In this document: in pieces, positions 31,603 through 44,357 of the stretch | Layout: the number at the start of each line of letters is the position of its first letter | Position numbering within the stretch: the stretch's first letter is position 1 | NCBI GenBank assembly: GCA_012064385.1 | Contig: QRDG01000027.1 | Location: 1,140,708 to 1,204,707 of the forward strand | Length of the DNA stretch: 64,000 nt | Reading direction: 5' to 3' | Source: Puccinellia tenuiflora | Lineage: Eukaryota > Streptophyta > Magnoliopsida > Poales > Poaceae | Notes under the pieces: generated by a model | The model's input: only the letters and a program-made list of their open reading frames with translations | Database searches by the model: none | Told to the model about the DNA's origin: nothing | Program-made: the position numbers and the translations under genes

Positions 31603-34600
31603 ATGTCGGAGTCCGCGGGCCCTTCTAAGAACATGACCATCGAAGAAATAGCTAGAGACGCCAACAAGTCGTTCTGGGAAGCGTCCCAGGAGTTGGAGGA
31701 GGCCGCCGCCGCCGGAGCTGCTAGTGGCGACCATGCCGACGATGAGCAATACGCCCCGGAGGACGACGACGCCGAAACCACCGATGGAGCTGCTAGTGGC
31801 GGCCATGAGGATGACACCACCACCACCGATGGCGGCGACCACACAGATGATGGTGGCAACCCGACCGCTCTGAAGCAGAAGAAGGAAAGGAGGGATAGGA
31901 CACCTCAAGTGCTCGCCAACGTCACAGACCATTTCACCGAAGTCACGCCAAGTGGCCTACCAGTGGCGCCTGAGGCCCTTGCCAAAGGGTACAGCATGCA
32001 ACTAGGGTGCATCCTCCGGGAAAGCGTGTCCATCAACACGAAGGACATCAGAAGCACGGCCAATAAGGCTTTGCGAACCGTCCTCCTCCAGAAGCTTCAC
32101 CAACGGTACACGTTCCCGGAGCCGTTCAACAAAAAGGTAGACAGTTTAGCCATCTCGAAGATGAGCACCACCTTGAGCACCTGGAAATTCCGGGTGAAGC
32201 GGAAGATTGAGAAGGGTCTCAGCTGGGAGGAGATAAAAGCCAAAGAGCCGATGCCAGACCAAGAAGAGTTCGAGGAATTCAAGTTGTCCTTAAGAACTGA
32301 CGAGGCTAAAAAATGGACCAAGTGGGGGAAGGACATGCGGGAGCAAAACATAGGTAACCACCGTTGTGGAAGCGGCGGTTACCGAGGAAAAAAGCCCATT
32401 TGGGACAAGGAGAATGCCGAGTATGCACGTCTCGGAAAAGAGAACCCATGGGAAAATATCACGGACGAGCAGACGAGGTACTTTGTCCGGTCCCGCTACT
32501 ATCTGGACAAGACCACGGGGGAATTCGTTACCGACGATGAGGCGGTGAAGTATTTCGAGAAGTATCTGGTAAGAAATTTAATTACCACGGATATCTCAAA
32601 ATCCATTGCGTTGATCTAGTTAGATAACGAAGCCAAATATCTAAATTAATGCCTAATTTGTCTGCAGGAGGCAGAGTTGAAGGCTGACGCTGAGGTCGGC
32701 GGCCCGTCGTCCCAGGGGTCGACGGAGCCGTGGGACACGACTTTCAACAGGGCGACGAACGCTTACAAGGGTAGGGACAAGTCGATGCCGCCCACGTCAG
32801 CTGGCCATGTGTCCGGCTTCGGTACGAGCATGAAGTTCATCAACTACTACCACTCGGACGCCGAGACGAAAAAGGAGAGGAGGAGGCCGAGTAAGGATAA
32901 AGCCGAGGTTGTGGAGCTAAGGAAGAAGGTGGAGACACTAGAGAATCAAAAAGTGGACTCCACCACGGTTGAGCGGTTAGTGGACGAGAAGCTGAAAAGT
33001 TTCTTACCCCCTGGGTTGATGGAGGGGTTAGCTGCTTGGAATGCGGCTGGTCGACAGGGGCCGATATACGTGCCCAGCGTCAGCGGCAGCAACTCCATCA
33101 TGAACCAAAACGTGTCGTCGGACCTGACGACCCCACAGCCCAACGCAACGACGCCCCCTACCGCGAAAGATACCGAGCCGCAGCCGGCGGCGGCTGTGCT
33201 TCATAATGCAACCGAGCGCCCGGAGAATGATAGGCCGGCCACCGGCACCGACGCCCTTGTCTCGACAGTTGCCGAGCTCGACGCCATCACCCAGGTAACT
33301 AATTAGTTAGTCTGCGGCATCTTCTATAACTATGCCTATGATGACTGCCATCTCATGATGCCCAACATGTTTTGACTCAGGACATGCCTTGCATACTACT
33401 GCATAGGGTGGTGCCCGGCGGCGAGTTGAAGGACTGTGCTCAGGGCACTGTCGTACAGCCAATGACCCGCGAAATGCACCACGGTAAAATGGAGGAGGAC
33501 ATTATGAGGGTCTGGCTGATTACGATAGTGCCTGAGTTTCGCGACGTCCAGCCCCCCCCCCCCCCCATTCAACCTCCGGGAGCCGAAGAGGACATGGTCC
33601 TTAAAGATTGCACCGACTGGATGATGAAATGGACGAAGACCCAGATTCGTCTTGGGACTGGTCTTCTAGGGTTAAGGCGCACCACCGGCGCCACCTCGAG
33701 GCCCCCGATCGTTCGGCCCTCCTCGAAGCCTGCAGCCATCACCGCCACCCGGAAGGAACCGGCGGTCGTCGCCACCAGCAGCCGCCACCAAAAACTGTTG
33801 GGAGCGTCTATACCGCAACCATCCAAAGGCGCTGCCAATGCACCTCAACTTGATGCCAACGACGACGATGGTGATGATGTCGACGTCGAGGGCTTCCTCA
33901 ACACTAGCGCCAGCGTGGACATGTACATGCCTCCTGTGGATGAAGAACCCTTCCGCGCTCAAGGCGATCAACCTGCTCGTCCCACTACATGCACGCAACG
34001 CCTGGACTTCCAGGGTTTATCTCAAGACACGCCTCCGGAGGCCGGCGATCAAGCTCTACGCAAACCGTCTAACATTTTAGCCATGGTACACTACGTAATA
34101 TGGTTTTCCTGGAGTCCGCACCCCGACCACCCTCACCATCCCCAGAGATGAAGAAGAAGCACAGGAAGAGAAAGAGGGGGCCAGGCGCCTCTGCGAGCCA
34201 GCCAGCTCCTAAGACTATCCGGGGTCATGAAGACACGGTATCACCCCGTGCGGATGGCTTGACCCGAGTTCATGAAGCTGGTAAAGCGATACTGCCTCCG
34301 GAGCTGCTCCGCCTCGCACGTGGACCCATGCACGCTTTGCATGAATCTGTCTTGGTGCTAGAGCGCCTCCTTCTTCAAGACAAGGAGCCAAATTACCCGG
34401 TGTTCACGGTCAGGGTGCCAATGGACTTGGACTTCGTCCATGATGACCCCGCGAATCCGTTCTTCATAGCGTGCGAGGACGCCTTCAATCTCTTTCACTC
34501 TAGACGGCTGGACTATAACTTGGTCCGCCTATACGCGCTCGATATGGCGATGAAGATCAAGAGAGATAATACCCCGCACGTCGTGGTAGCGGATCCCTAC

Positions 34601-35510
34601 TACATGCGTGACTGCCAGCTGGTGGAAGGATCAGCGACATGGACCAAGGCGACAGAGTACCTCCGGAGGTTCATGCTGACCAACAAGAGGAAGAACAACA
34701 TTCTTGTGCCTTTCTTTCCCGATTAAGTACACATCCGCTCGCCACCGTCGTAACTTATGCTTTCTTGTAGATTTGTTCCATTGCTGATCCTTTCCAACAT
34801 TCCATTTCAATTGTGTTGAGCAGGAACAAGTACTGCACACTCGTCGTCCTGAACCCGAGATGGTCCAGTGCCACTTATCTCGACTCGGGGAATTTGGACA
34901 TGAAGAAAGACTACACCAAGCTAAAGGGTGTTCTCGATGAGGCTCTCGAGGGCTACGCCAAAAAGGGAGGCCCCTTCGAAAAGAAGCAAGAAGTTTTCAG
35001 CAATGATGGCACACACCGGTTCAAGCATATGACCGAGTTCTGCTGCATCAAGCAGAAGTCTGGCAGCGTGAAGGAGGCCTTCTACGCCCTCCAGCACCTA
35101 AAAGGGTTTGTCCGGGATGCTGAGAAAATGAAGTTTCCATCTAGCCTCCAAGAATGGACCAAATGTGCGGGGGATATCACCGATGCCGATCTTAGAGAAG
35201 ACTTCCATCGCATCCAGGTGCAGTTATCGCAAATCATCATCGAAGATGTCAACAATCATCGGGGGTCCTTACACAACGCCAGAGGTAGCAATAAGTGCTT
35301 CTTTATTTTCTTTATTATAGACTTGTCCACTTAGATGAATAAATCATACTCTATTTATATTATTAACCAATATATATATATCCCAATCCATCTCCAGGGT
35401 TGCCTAAGAGGGAGATCGAAGAAATCCTAGAGGCTCAGCAGGACACCAGGACGTGGACGACGAAAGAGGGCTACAAACCGTTCCTGGCGCCAACGAAGAA
35501 GGATCCATGA
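31603..35510 (+). pseudogene. second CACTA gene: acidic coiled-coil protein with Ulp1/C48-like C-terminus, damaged
   Basis: Exons recognisable from GT-AG joins: 31603-32568, 32668-33294, from 33381 on, 34100-34726, 34813 to about 35285, 35398-35510. The first part is an acidic linker then a transposase-24-type region (SINTKDIRSTANKALRTVL; DEQTRYFVRSRYYLDKTTG) and a coiled coil (VVELRKKVETLENQKV). The last part resembles Ulp1-like C48 proteases (LVVLNPRWSSATYLDSGN). The usual catalytic His position reads KYCTLVVL and the Cys region reads KQKSGSVKEAFYALQHLKGF, with no Cys. The frame changes near 34090. A TAA follows FFPD at 34724, where a splice donor would be expected. It is therefore probably non-functional. 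Confidence 0.75.
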
Positions 35511-36099
35511 ACTCGTCCTCCCCACTCTTCCTCACCATCATCGCGGATCCTAGTGTAGGCGGTGACCTTGTTATGACTTTTGTATCATATGACCTGTTAA
35601 AATTCGGCACTTGTAATTATTGTGTGACACGATGAACTTTTGTATCATACTTGTGTAAAAATTGTGTATCTCGGGCTCTAAGTAATGTGATATACCTGTA
35701 TTTCCTATAATATATACATGTATTTCATGTTTCCTATAATATACCTGTATTTCCTGTAATGTGATATACCTGTATTTTCTGTAATATACCTGTATTTGTA
35801 CAGCAGGCAGCAGAAAATCGAAAATACATTTAAATTGTTCTGTGGCGCATCTTTTCAGGTTTCTGTGGCGCATGCAATTCTGTGGCGCATGGAGGACAGA
35901 TGCGCCACAGAAATATTTCTGTGGCGCACCACCGCTGGTGCGCCACATAATCTTTGTATTTCTGTGGCGCACCGTGGGGGTGCGCAACAGAAATATATTT
36001 TAGTGGCAAGATTTCTGTGGCGCATCCCACCATTTCCTGGATGCGCCACAGAATCCCTATATTGGTGCGCCACTAATGACCTTTTCCCTAGTAGTGGAA

Positions 36100-36265
36100 G
36101 GCGTCATGCTCAAGGTACCTTCAATAAGCTCGCGGTTGGGACGTTGTCAATGGAAAATCCGAGTTTCTTGCCTCTTCCTTGCCGTAGTGGTGATGGAGGG
36201 GAAGGGGATGAGCAAGCCCAGGTCGATCGTGTTGCGGTTGCCCAGAGGGAAGAGCAGCGCGAGGG
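36100..36265 (+). repeat. unclassified repeat, segment 2 of 3
   Basis: Short stretch between the right TSD of the CACTA element and the left LTR. It is continuous with 24724-25077 and 49328-49710 once both insertions and one copy of each TSD are removed. Confidence 0.5.
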
Positions 36266-37555
36266 TGAAAGGTTCGTATGGGCACCTAGAGGGGGGTGAA
36301 TAGGTGCTACACCAAATTTTAATCTTTTTTAGTTTAAGGCTTAACACAAAGGTAAATTATCTAGATATGCAACTACGGTGAATTTACCTATATGAGAAGC
36401 AAACTAAACAACTAGGCAATTAACGATACAAGTAAAGGCTACAAAGGGAAAGAGGTAACCGAAAGGGGAAGCATGCGGAGACAAGGGTGTATTCCCGAGT
36501 TCCTCCTTGTTAAGGGAGTACGTCTCGTTGGAGGGGTGTGAGTTCGCCACAAAGGCCTACTCAACGCCACGAAGGCCTCACCCTATTCTCCGATGAACTT
36601 CGCCACAAAGGCTTGGTTCACCTTCCACTATCGGAGTCCTTCAAGGCGGAATCCGGAGCCCTTACACAGTTCTTGGGGCACACACCCACAACTGAATTGG
36701 GGGCTCCCAAATCAACAACACTGTCACAAATACAACAACAAATGAGCACAAGAATCTAGGGTAACACAAAGCTAAACCTAGAAACAAGAATCCTCAAGTG
36801 AATGAGGGGGAAATGAAGAACGGCTTGGTGAAGATGTAGATCCGGGTCTTCTCCTTCAATCCTTCGAAGATTAATGAGTTTGGACGGAGGAATTGGGAGA
36901 TCTTGCGATTTTGAGCTCTCAGATATTAGGGTTCATAAATGCTGGACGAGCTAGCTGGACTGAGTAGGTGGAGGGGTATTTATACCCCTCTGAAGTTTCT
37001 GACCGTTGGAGGTCACTTATACCGGAGACTCCGGCCTAAGTGGGCCGGAGACTCCGGTGTAGGCCAGAGACTCCGGTCTCCTTCCGGGGTTCCTCCGGAC
37101 AGGCACCAGAGGCTCCCCACACTTTGTTCGCTTGATAGAAGGGCCCGAGACTCCGGTCTGGGGGACCGGAGACTCCGGTGCTGGCCGGAAACTCCGCACC
37201 CGGGCGGAAACTTGTCGAAGACGCGGGACAGGCCGGAAACTCCGGTCTCGCAGGCCGGACACTCCGGCCTCCCCGGAGACTCCGGGCACCCTCCGGACAG
37301 ACACCAGAGCCGCACCACAGAAACTGGCGAAGGGCAGGAAAACCCAGGGGCCGGAGACTCCGGCCAGACAGGCCGGAAACTCCGGCCAGGAATTTCCTGC
37401 TGCAAGGAAACTTGGCCCTTTTCTTCACTTTTTGGTGAATGATGCTAGAGGTATAAATATGTCAATTTACCTGCACCACTTAGCATCATGTTAAATAATC
37501 ATTAGTGTTGTTAACTAACACACAAAACAAATAGGGTTTAGGAAATGTTCTTTCA
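36266..37555 (-). repeat. 3' LTR of the Copia element
   Basis: 1290 bp, bounded by TGAAAGG and TTCTTTCA on the plus strand. It contains many CCGGAGACTCCGG-type palindromes between 37020 and 37390. It has extra palindrome units relative to the other LTR. Confidence 0.93.
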
Positions 37556-38108
37556 ATCTCCCCCTTTTTGGTGTTAGATGACAACACTAAGATTTGCAAA
37601 ATAAATAGATCATATCATGTGACAAATAGCATCTCCCCCTAAATGTGTGCATATAGACAAGTTACACAAATGAGAGGAAACCCACATATAGGGGAGGATG
37701 CCACAAATAAATTAAGACATGATATATCAATGACACAAACATTTGCAAACCTAAGACATGATATAGAGGGGTTGACAACCATACCTTATGTGTGAGAATA
37801 AAAGATGATTCCAAAACACATCTCACACCATAATAACTCAACCAATAGATAAACACCGATACCATGTCTCAAGAATAAAACGACAACTAGATCCACATCT
37901 CACATAAAAGTAGCAAATAGCAAATAGAGTTCAACACCAAGTTCAACACACGAATAATAAAGGGACACAAGCTCTCAAGGAATGATAAAAGCAAATGCTT
38001 GTGCCCGACCCATGCAAATCCCACGGATAGCCTACTAGAACCATTTCTCCCCCTTTGGCATCGAGACACCAAAAAGGAAGAAAGGCGATGCTAACGGTCC
38101 CATAGAGA

Positions 38109-39755
38109 TCACTCGGAGTCCTCGTCGGTGGCATCATCGTCATCATCATCCTCATACTCCGAGCCACTAGCATCTTGATCTTCAATCTCCCTTTGAGGCA
38201 TTGGAGCCTTGCCGGTGTTGCGCGAGGAAGAAGGCATGGAGGACACTTCCTCAAAATCAAAATCGGACCAAGGGAATTGCTTTGCATTCCAAGCATCATA
38301 GCTAACTGTCTTCTCACTCTCGGTGGATTTGGGAGACTCACTATCCGTGTCTTTGCCAATTCTAGGAGGAGGAGGGGGAGGGGGAGGAGTCTTGTCCCTC
38401 TTTTTCTCCAACTCCTTGTACAACTTCCTTTGATTTAAGATGATCAACTTCCTCTCCTTGTGACCTTGGTAATTTTCCTTGTGGATGCACACATTCATGT
38501 GGAGCATCACTCTTTCAAACCAACTAAGCTTCTTTACTCTCTTTTGCACATCATCTTTGCCGTTGCTAGCCCATGAGGGAGGGTCGGCATTCTTACTCCT
38601 CCTACGAATGGGTGCCACATCTTCTTCCTCTTCTTCACTTGATGCAAATGGGACACGAGAGGGAGCACTAGAAGAGGATGGCTTGTCATGATTGAGAATT
38701 TGGAGGGAGCCGGCCTTGTGAACGGTGAAGTGCTCACGATTGAGGTGTGGCACTTGATCAAGAATTAGCTTCATCACATAAGGTGCATATATAGGATTCT
38801 TCATCTCATGTACCGCCCAATGCAACTCACATTTGATAAAATCCATCACATCTATCTCAAAACCTTGACAATTGACTCCGGCTTGAAGCACCCCATAGGA
38901 ATGAATAAGGAGGTTGACAAGCCCTCCACGAATTGCATCCACATTCCCGGCTTGGGGTGCAATATTGCTTCTAAACATGCGAAGGAGGATATTGAATGTG
39001 GGAAGAAGATCCTTGTTGGAGCCAACGGCGGACTTGTTGAGGTAGAGCGGTGTCATCTTGTTTTTATCATAATGAACTCCTTCCGTATGCATGATTCTTC
39101 CTTGGGAGGCTTCACCCTTGCGGAACACATATCCAAGCAATTCACCGAACCTTGTTATTGAGGACTCACACTTCATCGGCCCGGTCATCCAAGTCAACTT
39201 GACATCATCATCTTCTCCAAACTGAACGGTCGCAAAGAATTGGTGCACCAACTTGATGTCATAGTTTTGTTGGAGAGTCATGAGGTGCTCCAACCCAAGC
39301 TTGCGAACTATCCACACGGCCTCTTGGAAATACGGTTTGGTGCTAAGAGCGGAGAGGTTGAGGACCTTTTGCACACAAACAATATTAGGACCCGAGAGCT
39401 TTGCATAGACTTCATTCATAACAATCTCTTGCTCCCTTCTCCAAAAATGAGGATTGTTGGAGTTTTGCGGCATATCAAAGAAGGGCTGTGACCTCATAGC
39501 ACGGAACTCAGATTTGCTCAACCCACTAATGGTGGTCAAATTGTCAAATTTTGCTTTCTTGGCCCTCTCTTGTGCAAGGAATTCTTCTTCGGCTCTTCTC
39601 TGCGCAGCCTCTCTAGCAGCAGCACCCCTGTCACGCTGAACCCAGCCATCCTCAGTCCGATCCAAATAAGCTCGAGTACCCCTCTTTTCTTTCCGTGACA
39701 CCTTATTGGGGTTGTGAGTAAACAGATAGGGGGTAGCAGGGAGATGAGCATACAT
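38109..39755 (-). CDS. additional (env-like) ORF of Sirevirus-type element, intact
   Basis: Open frame between pol and the 3' LTR in the same orientation as pol, taken from the first ATG (39753-39755), 548 aa. Upstream, the frame is open back to a stop near 39838, so a spliced start is possible. Composition: basic N-terminal helix (AAAREAAQRRAEEEFLAQERAKK), a central globular region also found in plant transposon-associated proteins, a proline run, and a very acidic C-terminus (SGSEYEDDDDDDATDEDSE). No signal peptide or obvious membrane segment was seen. The position matches the env-like gene of Sireviruses; function is unknown. Unlike gag-pol, it has no internal stop. Confidence 0.75.
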   Translation of the reverse strand: MYAHLPATPYLFTHNPNKVSRKEKRGTRAYLDRTEDGWVQRDRGAAAREAAQRRAEEEFLAQERAKKAKFDNLTTISGLSKSEFRAMRSQPFFDMPQNSNNPHFWRREQEIVMNEVYAKLSGPNIVCVQKVLNLSALSTKPYFQEAVWIVRKLGLEHLMTLQQNYDIKLVHQFFATVQFGEDDDVKLTWMTGPMKCESSITRFGELLGYVFRKGEASQGRIMHTEGVHYDKNKMTPLYLNKSAVGSNKDLLPTFNILLRMFRSNIAPQAGNVDAIRGGLVNLLIHSYGVLQAGVNCQGFEIDVMDFIKCELHWAVHEMKNPIYAPYVMKLILDQVPHLNREHFTVHKAGSLQILNHDKPSSSSAPSRVPFASSEEEEEDVAPIRRRSKNADPPSWASNGKDDVQKRVKKLSWFERVMLHMNVCIHKENYQGHKERKLIILNQRKLYKELEKKRDKTPPPPPPPPRIGKDTDSESPKSTESEKTVSYDAWNAKQFPWSDFDFEEVSSMPSSSRNTGKAPMPQREIEDQDASGSEYEDDDDDDATDEDSE

Positions 39756-40879
39756 GTCCAGGGAAACAAAAGATGCATCAATTGGAGAATCAAAAGCACA
39801 CAAACGTGATCTACACCGGAGATTCCGGTCTCAGGGGCCGGAGATTCCGGCCACACCGGAGTCTCCGGCCCTGAGGCTGAGAATCTAGGGTTAGGTCAAA
39901 ATTCGGTGCTAAAGATGCTAGAATTGATACATTGAGGGGAAAACAAGCCAGCAAGAGATTCTACACCATAGGGAGCAACACTACACACTCTATCCAAGAT
40001 CTAGGAAGAAACCTAGAGAGGGAGAGAGGGAGGTACCGCTGCTCGACATGGTGGAGGTCTCCAATGGTGGGGAGGACGTTCCCCAACGTTGGAGAGGAAG
40101 AGGGGCCGGCTGGACGGCGGATTCCAGCGGCGGGGAGCGGCCGGAGAAGCTTCACCAGGTTGGGGCGGCAGCAGGGGGAGAGGTAGGGGTCGGGGGTGGT
40201 GAGGGAGTTGTGATTCAACCCCCAACCCCGACACCCTTTAGGACCCCTCTGGAAAACGCCGAGACGGAGTCTCCAGCCTAAGCACACCGGAGTCTCCGGG
40301 GTGCCGGAGTCTCCGTGGCTTAGGGTGGAGATTCTGCTCAGACCGGAGTCTCCGGTGTTAGACACCGGAGTCTCCACCCCCCCCCCCCCCCCCCCACACA
40401 CACCTCAGAAAAGCTAGTTTATGGTGGTGGACATGTATGTGGCAAGAGGAGCAAGTTTTGGGGCAAGGGGAGGCTTGGGATAGACAACACAAACTGAGAT
40501 GGTACTTCACACTCAACTTGCAAAAGCCAAAAACAATAAATGCCAAGATTGAGTGAGTTTCATATAAGAACAAAAGATTTTCAAATAAAATCCAATAAAA
40601 CCACAAAAGAACCAACTCTTCACAAAGAAGAGGTTGGTGGCCTAGGCCACCATGTATGAGTTTATGGCATGGCACCGCGAAGATATATCTTGGGTCCATA
40701 ACCAATACTCGTCATTTAAGCTCACGATTCATGAAAGGAAGATAGAGATAAATAAGTTGTTACTATAGGCATATTGGGGGGAGGGAGAGCCCAATTTATT
40801 AGGACAACACTCCCCCTAAATTCATGCCCACACCTAAACCAAGATAGAAGTTGAAGCTATAGGTGTGTATGCAAGATGG

Positions 40880-43800
40880 TCAAGCCAAGCTCCTCGAATC
40901 CACGATATTTAGCTCATTCCTCAAATAAGTGAATCTTGCTTCATCAAGTGGCTTCGTGAAAATGTCGGCAAGTTGGTCTTTGGTTGGCACATATGCTAGC
41001 TCAATGTCTCCACGGGCAACATGATCTCGAATGAAATGATGACGAATCTCAATATGCTTGGTCCTTGAGTGTTGCACCGGGTTGTAGGGGATCTTGATAG
41101 CACTCTCATTGTCACACAAAAGAGGCACTTTGTCACAAATGACACCGTATTCCTTTAAAGTTTGCCTCATCCATAACAATTGAGTGCAAGCACTAGCGGC
41201 GGCCACATACTCGGCTTCGGCGGTGGAGAGAGAAATACAATTTTGCTTCTTAGAAGACCAACTCACCAAGGACCGACCAAGGAATTGGCAAGCCCCAGAA
41301 GTTGATTTCCTATCATCTTGATCACCGGCCCAATCCGAATCCGTGAACCCACGAAGAGTGAAAGAGGAATCCCTTGGGTACCACAAACCAAACCTTGGGG
41401 TATGAACTAAATATCGTAGGATTCTGTTGACCGCCAACATGTGGCTTTCCTTAGGAGCCGCTTGATACCTTGCACACACACCTACACTCAACACAATATC
41501 GGGTCTAGATGTACAAAGGTAAAGCAAAGAAGCTATCATGGAGCGGTAAAGCTTTTGATCCACATCTATACCCTTTGAGTTAAGTTGTAGATGGCACTTG
41601 GTATCCATAGGTGTCTTCTTCTCCTTAGCATCGGCCATATTAAACCTCTTGAGCATGTCTTGAATATACTTTGTTTGGCTAATGAAAGTCCCTCCTCTTA
41701 ATTGCTTGATCTCAAATCCAAGGAAGAACTTCAAATCGCCCATCATAGACATCTCAAACCTATCGGTCATAAGCTTTGAAAATTCATCATTAAAAGCTTT
41801 GTTAGACGAGCCAAAGATAATATCATCAACATATAGTTGGCATACGAAAAGCTCCCCTTTAACCCTCTTAGTAAAAAGAGTGGGATCAATTTGCCCAACT
41901 TCAAATCCACGGTCTAACAATAACTCTCTAAGGTGCTCATACCACACACGTGGTGCTTGTTTAAGTCCATAGAGCGCCTTATCGAGCTTGTAGACATGGT
42001 TAGGGAAGTTGGGGTCCTCGAACCCCGGGGGTTGCTTAACGAATACCAACTCCTTTAAGGGACCATTTAGAAAGGCACTTTTAACATCCATTTGTTGCAA
42101 TTTAAAGTTATAACGGGATGCATAAGCAAGAAGGATACGGATGGACTCAAGGCGAGCCATGGGAGCATAGGTCTCTCCAAAATCAATGCCTTCAACTTGA
42201 GAGTACCCTTGAGCCACCAATCTAGCCTTGTTCCTCACAACCATGCCATGCTCATCTTGCTTGTTCTTGAAAATCCACTTTGTGCCGATAACATTGCGGC
42301 ACTCCTTTGGCTTCTCAACTAGCTTCCAAACTCTATTGCGCTCGAAATTGTTGAGTTCTTCATGCATAGCTAGCAACCAATCTGGATCTTCAAGAGCTTC
42401 GGCCACTTTCTTCGGTTCAAACATGGCAATATGAGCTTGATGGTCACTAAAGTTTGCCAATTGCCTTCGGGTGGACACTTTGCCTCTCACGTCACCAATC
42501 ACTTTCTCAAGGAAATGTTCACGACGTGCCATGGTTCTTTCAACTCTAGCTCGACGACGGGCTTCGATATCCTCATTGCATCCTGGAGGTATCACTTGAT
42601 CATCTTGATCATTCGAGTCCCCGCCTTGACCGGAAAGCTGTCCTTGATCCCCAGAAAACATATCAGCAATGTTGGAAGAGGTGGAAGGACCAAGGTTTTG
42701 AGCTGAACTTTCTTCTGCTGGATGTAGACCGGAGTCTCCGGCCTGGGGCACCGGAATATCTGGTCCCCCGGATTCTCCGGCCAACATGGCCGGAGTCTCC
42801 GGCCTGGCGACAGAAGGCAGAAGAGGTTGTTGTTGAGGGTCTTGAGCTTGATTTTGATTAGGTGCAGCAGAGACTCCAGTAGTAGTTGCTTGCAATTCTG
42901 ATGAAGATGAAGGCTCCACTTGAGTAGAGCATTGTCCTTCTCGATCCACCACAAGGGGTTCCTCAATGGGGCGGAAAAATCCCACACCCATTCTTCTTAT
43001 GGCTTCTTGAGGAATTACATCATCTACATTGGAAACATGAAATTGCGCCACTTGGGAGCCGTTATTCTCCTCGAACACCACACTACAAGATTCTATGATA
43101 CGCCGTGTGGCTTTATCATAGATTCTATAAGTGTGGGATTCGGCACCGTAACCAACAAATATACCCTCTAGAGATTTAGATTCGAATTTAGTTAAGCGAC
43201 AACCTTTGATCAAATAGAAACACTTACAACCGAAGACACGGAAGTAGAAGATGTTAGGTTTGTTGCCGGTGAGGATCTCATAAGGGGTCTTGTTCAACCC
43301 TTTGCGGAAGTAGAGCCGGTTGGATGAGTGACATGCCGTGGAAATAGCCTCCGCCCAAAAAGTCAACGGAGTCTTAAACTCCGCTAACATGGACCTTGCT
43401 ACATCCATAAGAATCCGGTTCTTCCTCTCGGCTACACCATTTTGTTGAGGGGTATAAGTTGCGGAATATTGATGACGAATGCCCTCTTCACTAAGAAACT
43501 CGTTGAGGGTGTAGTTCTTGAACTCGGAGCCATTATCACTTCTAATTGCCAATATGGGGACATTGTGTTGACGTTGCATTTCAATGGAGAAGTAGATGAA
43601 GGTTTGTTGGGTCTCACTCTTCTACTTGAAGAAATAAACCCAAGTAAATCTTGAATAGTCATCAACAATCACCAAGCAATACTTCTTCCCACCAAGACTA
43701 GCTTCGGGAACGGCACCAAAAAGATCCACATGAAGGAGCTCCAAGATCCTCTTGGATGAAATAATAGTCTTGGACGGATGGGGAGAATCATGCATTTTTC

Positions 43801-44347
43801 TTTCAACACAAGCCCTACAAACACGATCTTTGGCAAAAGAGACATCTTCTTTTAGTCCGAGAATGTGGCCACCCTTTTGAAGACTTTGCAAAGTTCTCAT
43901 ATTGACATGGGCTAGGCGGCGATGCCACAACCAACCCTTGTCGGCCTTTCCGAATAGGCACATCGAATTTGAAGTGGTTTCCCTCGAAAAGTCAACCACA
44001 AACAAATCATCCTCGACGTACCCAACGAAAGCGACCTTTAGAGTCTTGCTCCACAAGATTACCACAACATCAATATCAAAGAAGACGGCGTAACCCATCT
44101 TATTAAGTGCATGAACGGAAAGTAAATTAAAACCAAGGTCTTTGACAAGCATGACATTCGCTAAGGTGATATCCTTAGCGACTACCACCTTGCCAAAGCC
44201 CAATACCTCGGATTTTGATCGATCTCCATAAGTGACGATTGCTTGATTTAGATTTGGTCTCAACTTCGTCATCAACTCCTTGCTTCCGGTCATATGTTTT
44301 GTGCATCCACTATCAAGCACCCATTTTGACCCACCGGAAGCATAGTC
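40880..44347 (-). pseudogene. Copia pol (integrase, reverse transcriptase, RNase H) with one stop codon
   Basis: The frame opens after a TAG at 44348-44350. Order: protease-like start (VLDSGCTKHMTG), integrase zinc finger (WHRRLAHVN and CRAC), integrase core (DLFGAVPEASLGGKKYCLV; IRSDNGSEFKN; TPQQNGVAERKNR), reverse transcriptase (NKARLVAQGYSQVEGIDF; MDVKSAFLNGPL; QLYVDDIIFGS) and RNase H (SDWAGDQDDRKSTSG; HIEIRHHFIRDHV). An in-frame TAG at 43622-43624 cuts the integrase core just before the RSDNG motif. The rest of the frame is open for 899 codons. A linker near 42720-42800 carries the same GC palindromes as the LTRs. Confidence 0.92.
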
Positions 44348-44357
44348 CTACAAGAAA

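Larger units (their letters stand above)
25078..36096 (+). mobile_element. CACTA (En/Spm) DNA transposon, 11.0 kb
   Basis: It begins CACTATTAGG and ends CCCTAGTAGTG (inverted CACTACTAGGG), with 3-bp TSD GAA at 25075-25077 and 36097-36099. Subterminal repeats built on TTCTGTGGCGCA, mostly as inverted pairs, occupy 25108-25320 and 35838-36080. An unusual third cluster lies inside at 30067-30192. The element carries a tnp2-type transposase gene and a second gene, both on the plus strand and both damaged. It can still be mobilised in trans only if ends and repeats suffice. It is inserted in an older repeat. Confidence 0.95.

Noticed and set aside
37013..37442. Overlapping open frames in the LTR rich in PETPV/SGDSG
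   Set aside because: Produced by the GC palindrome repeats, present in both LTRs, no conserved protein.
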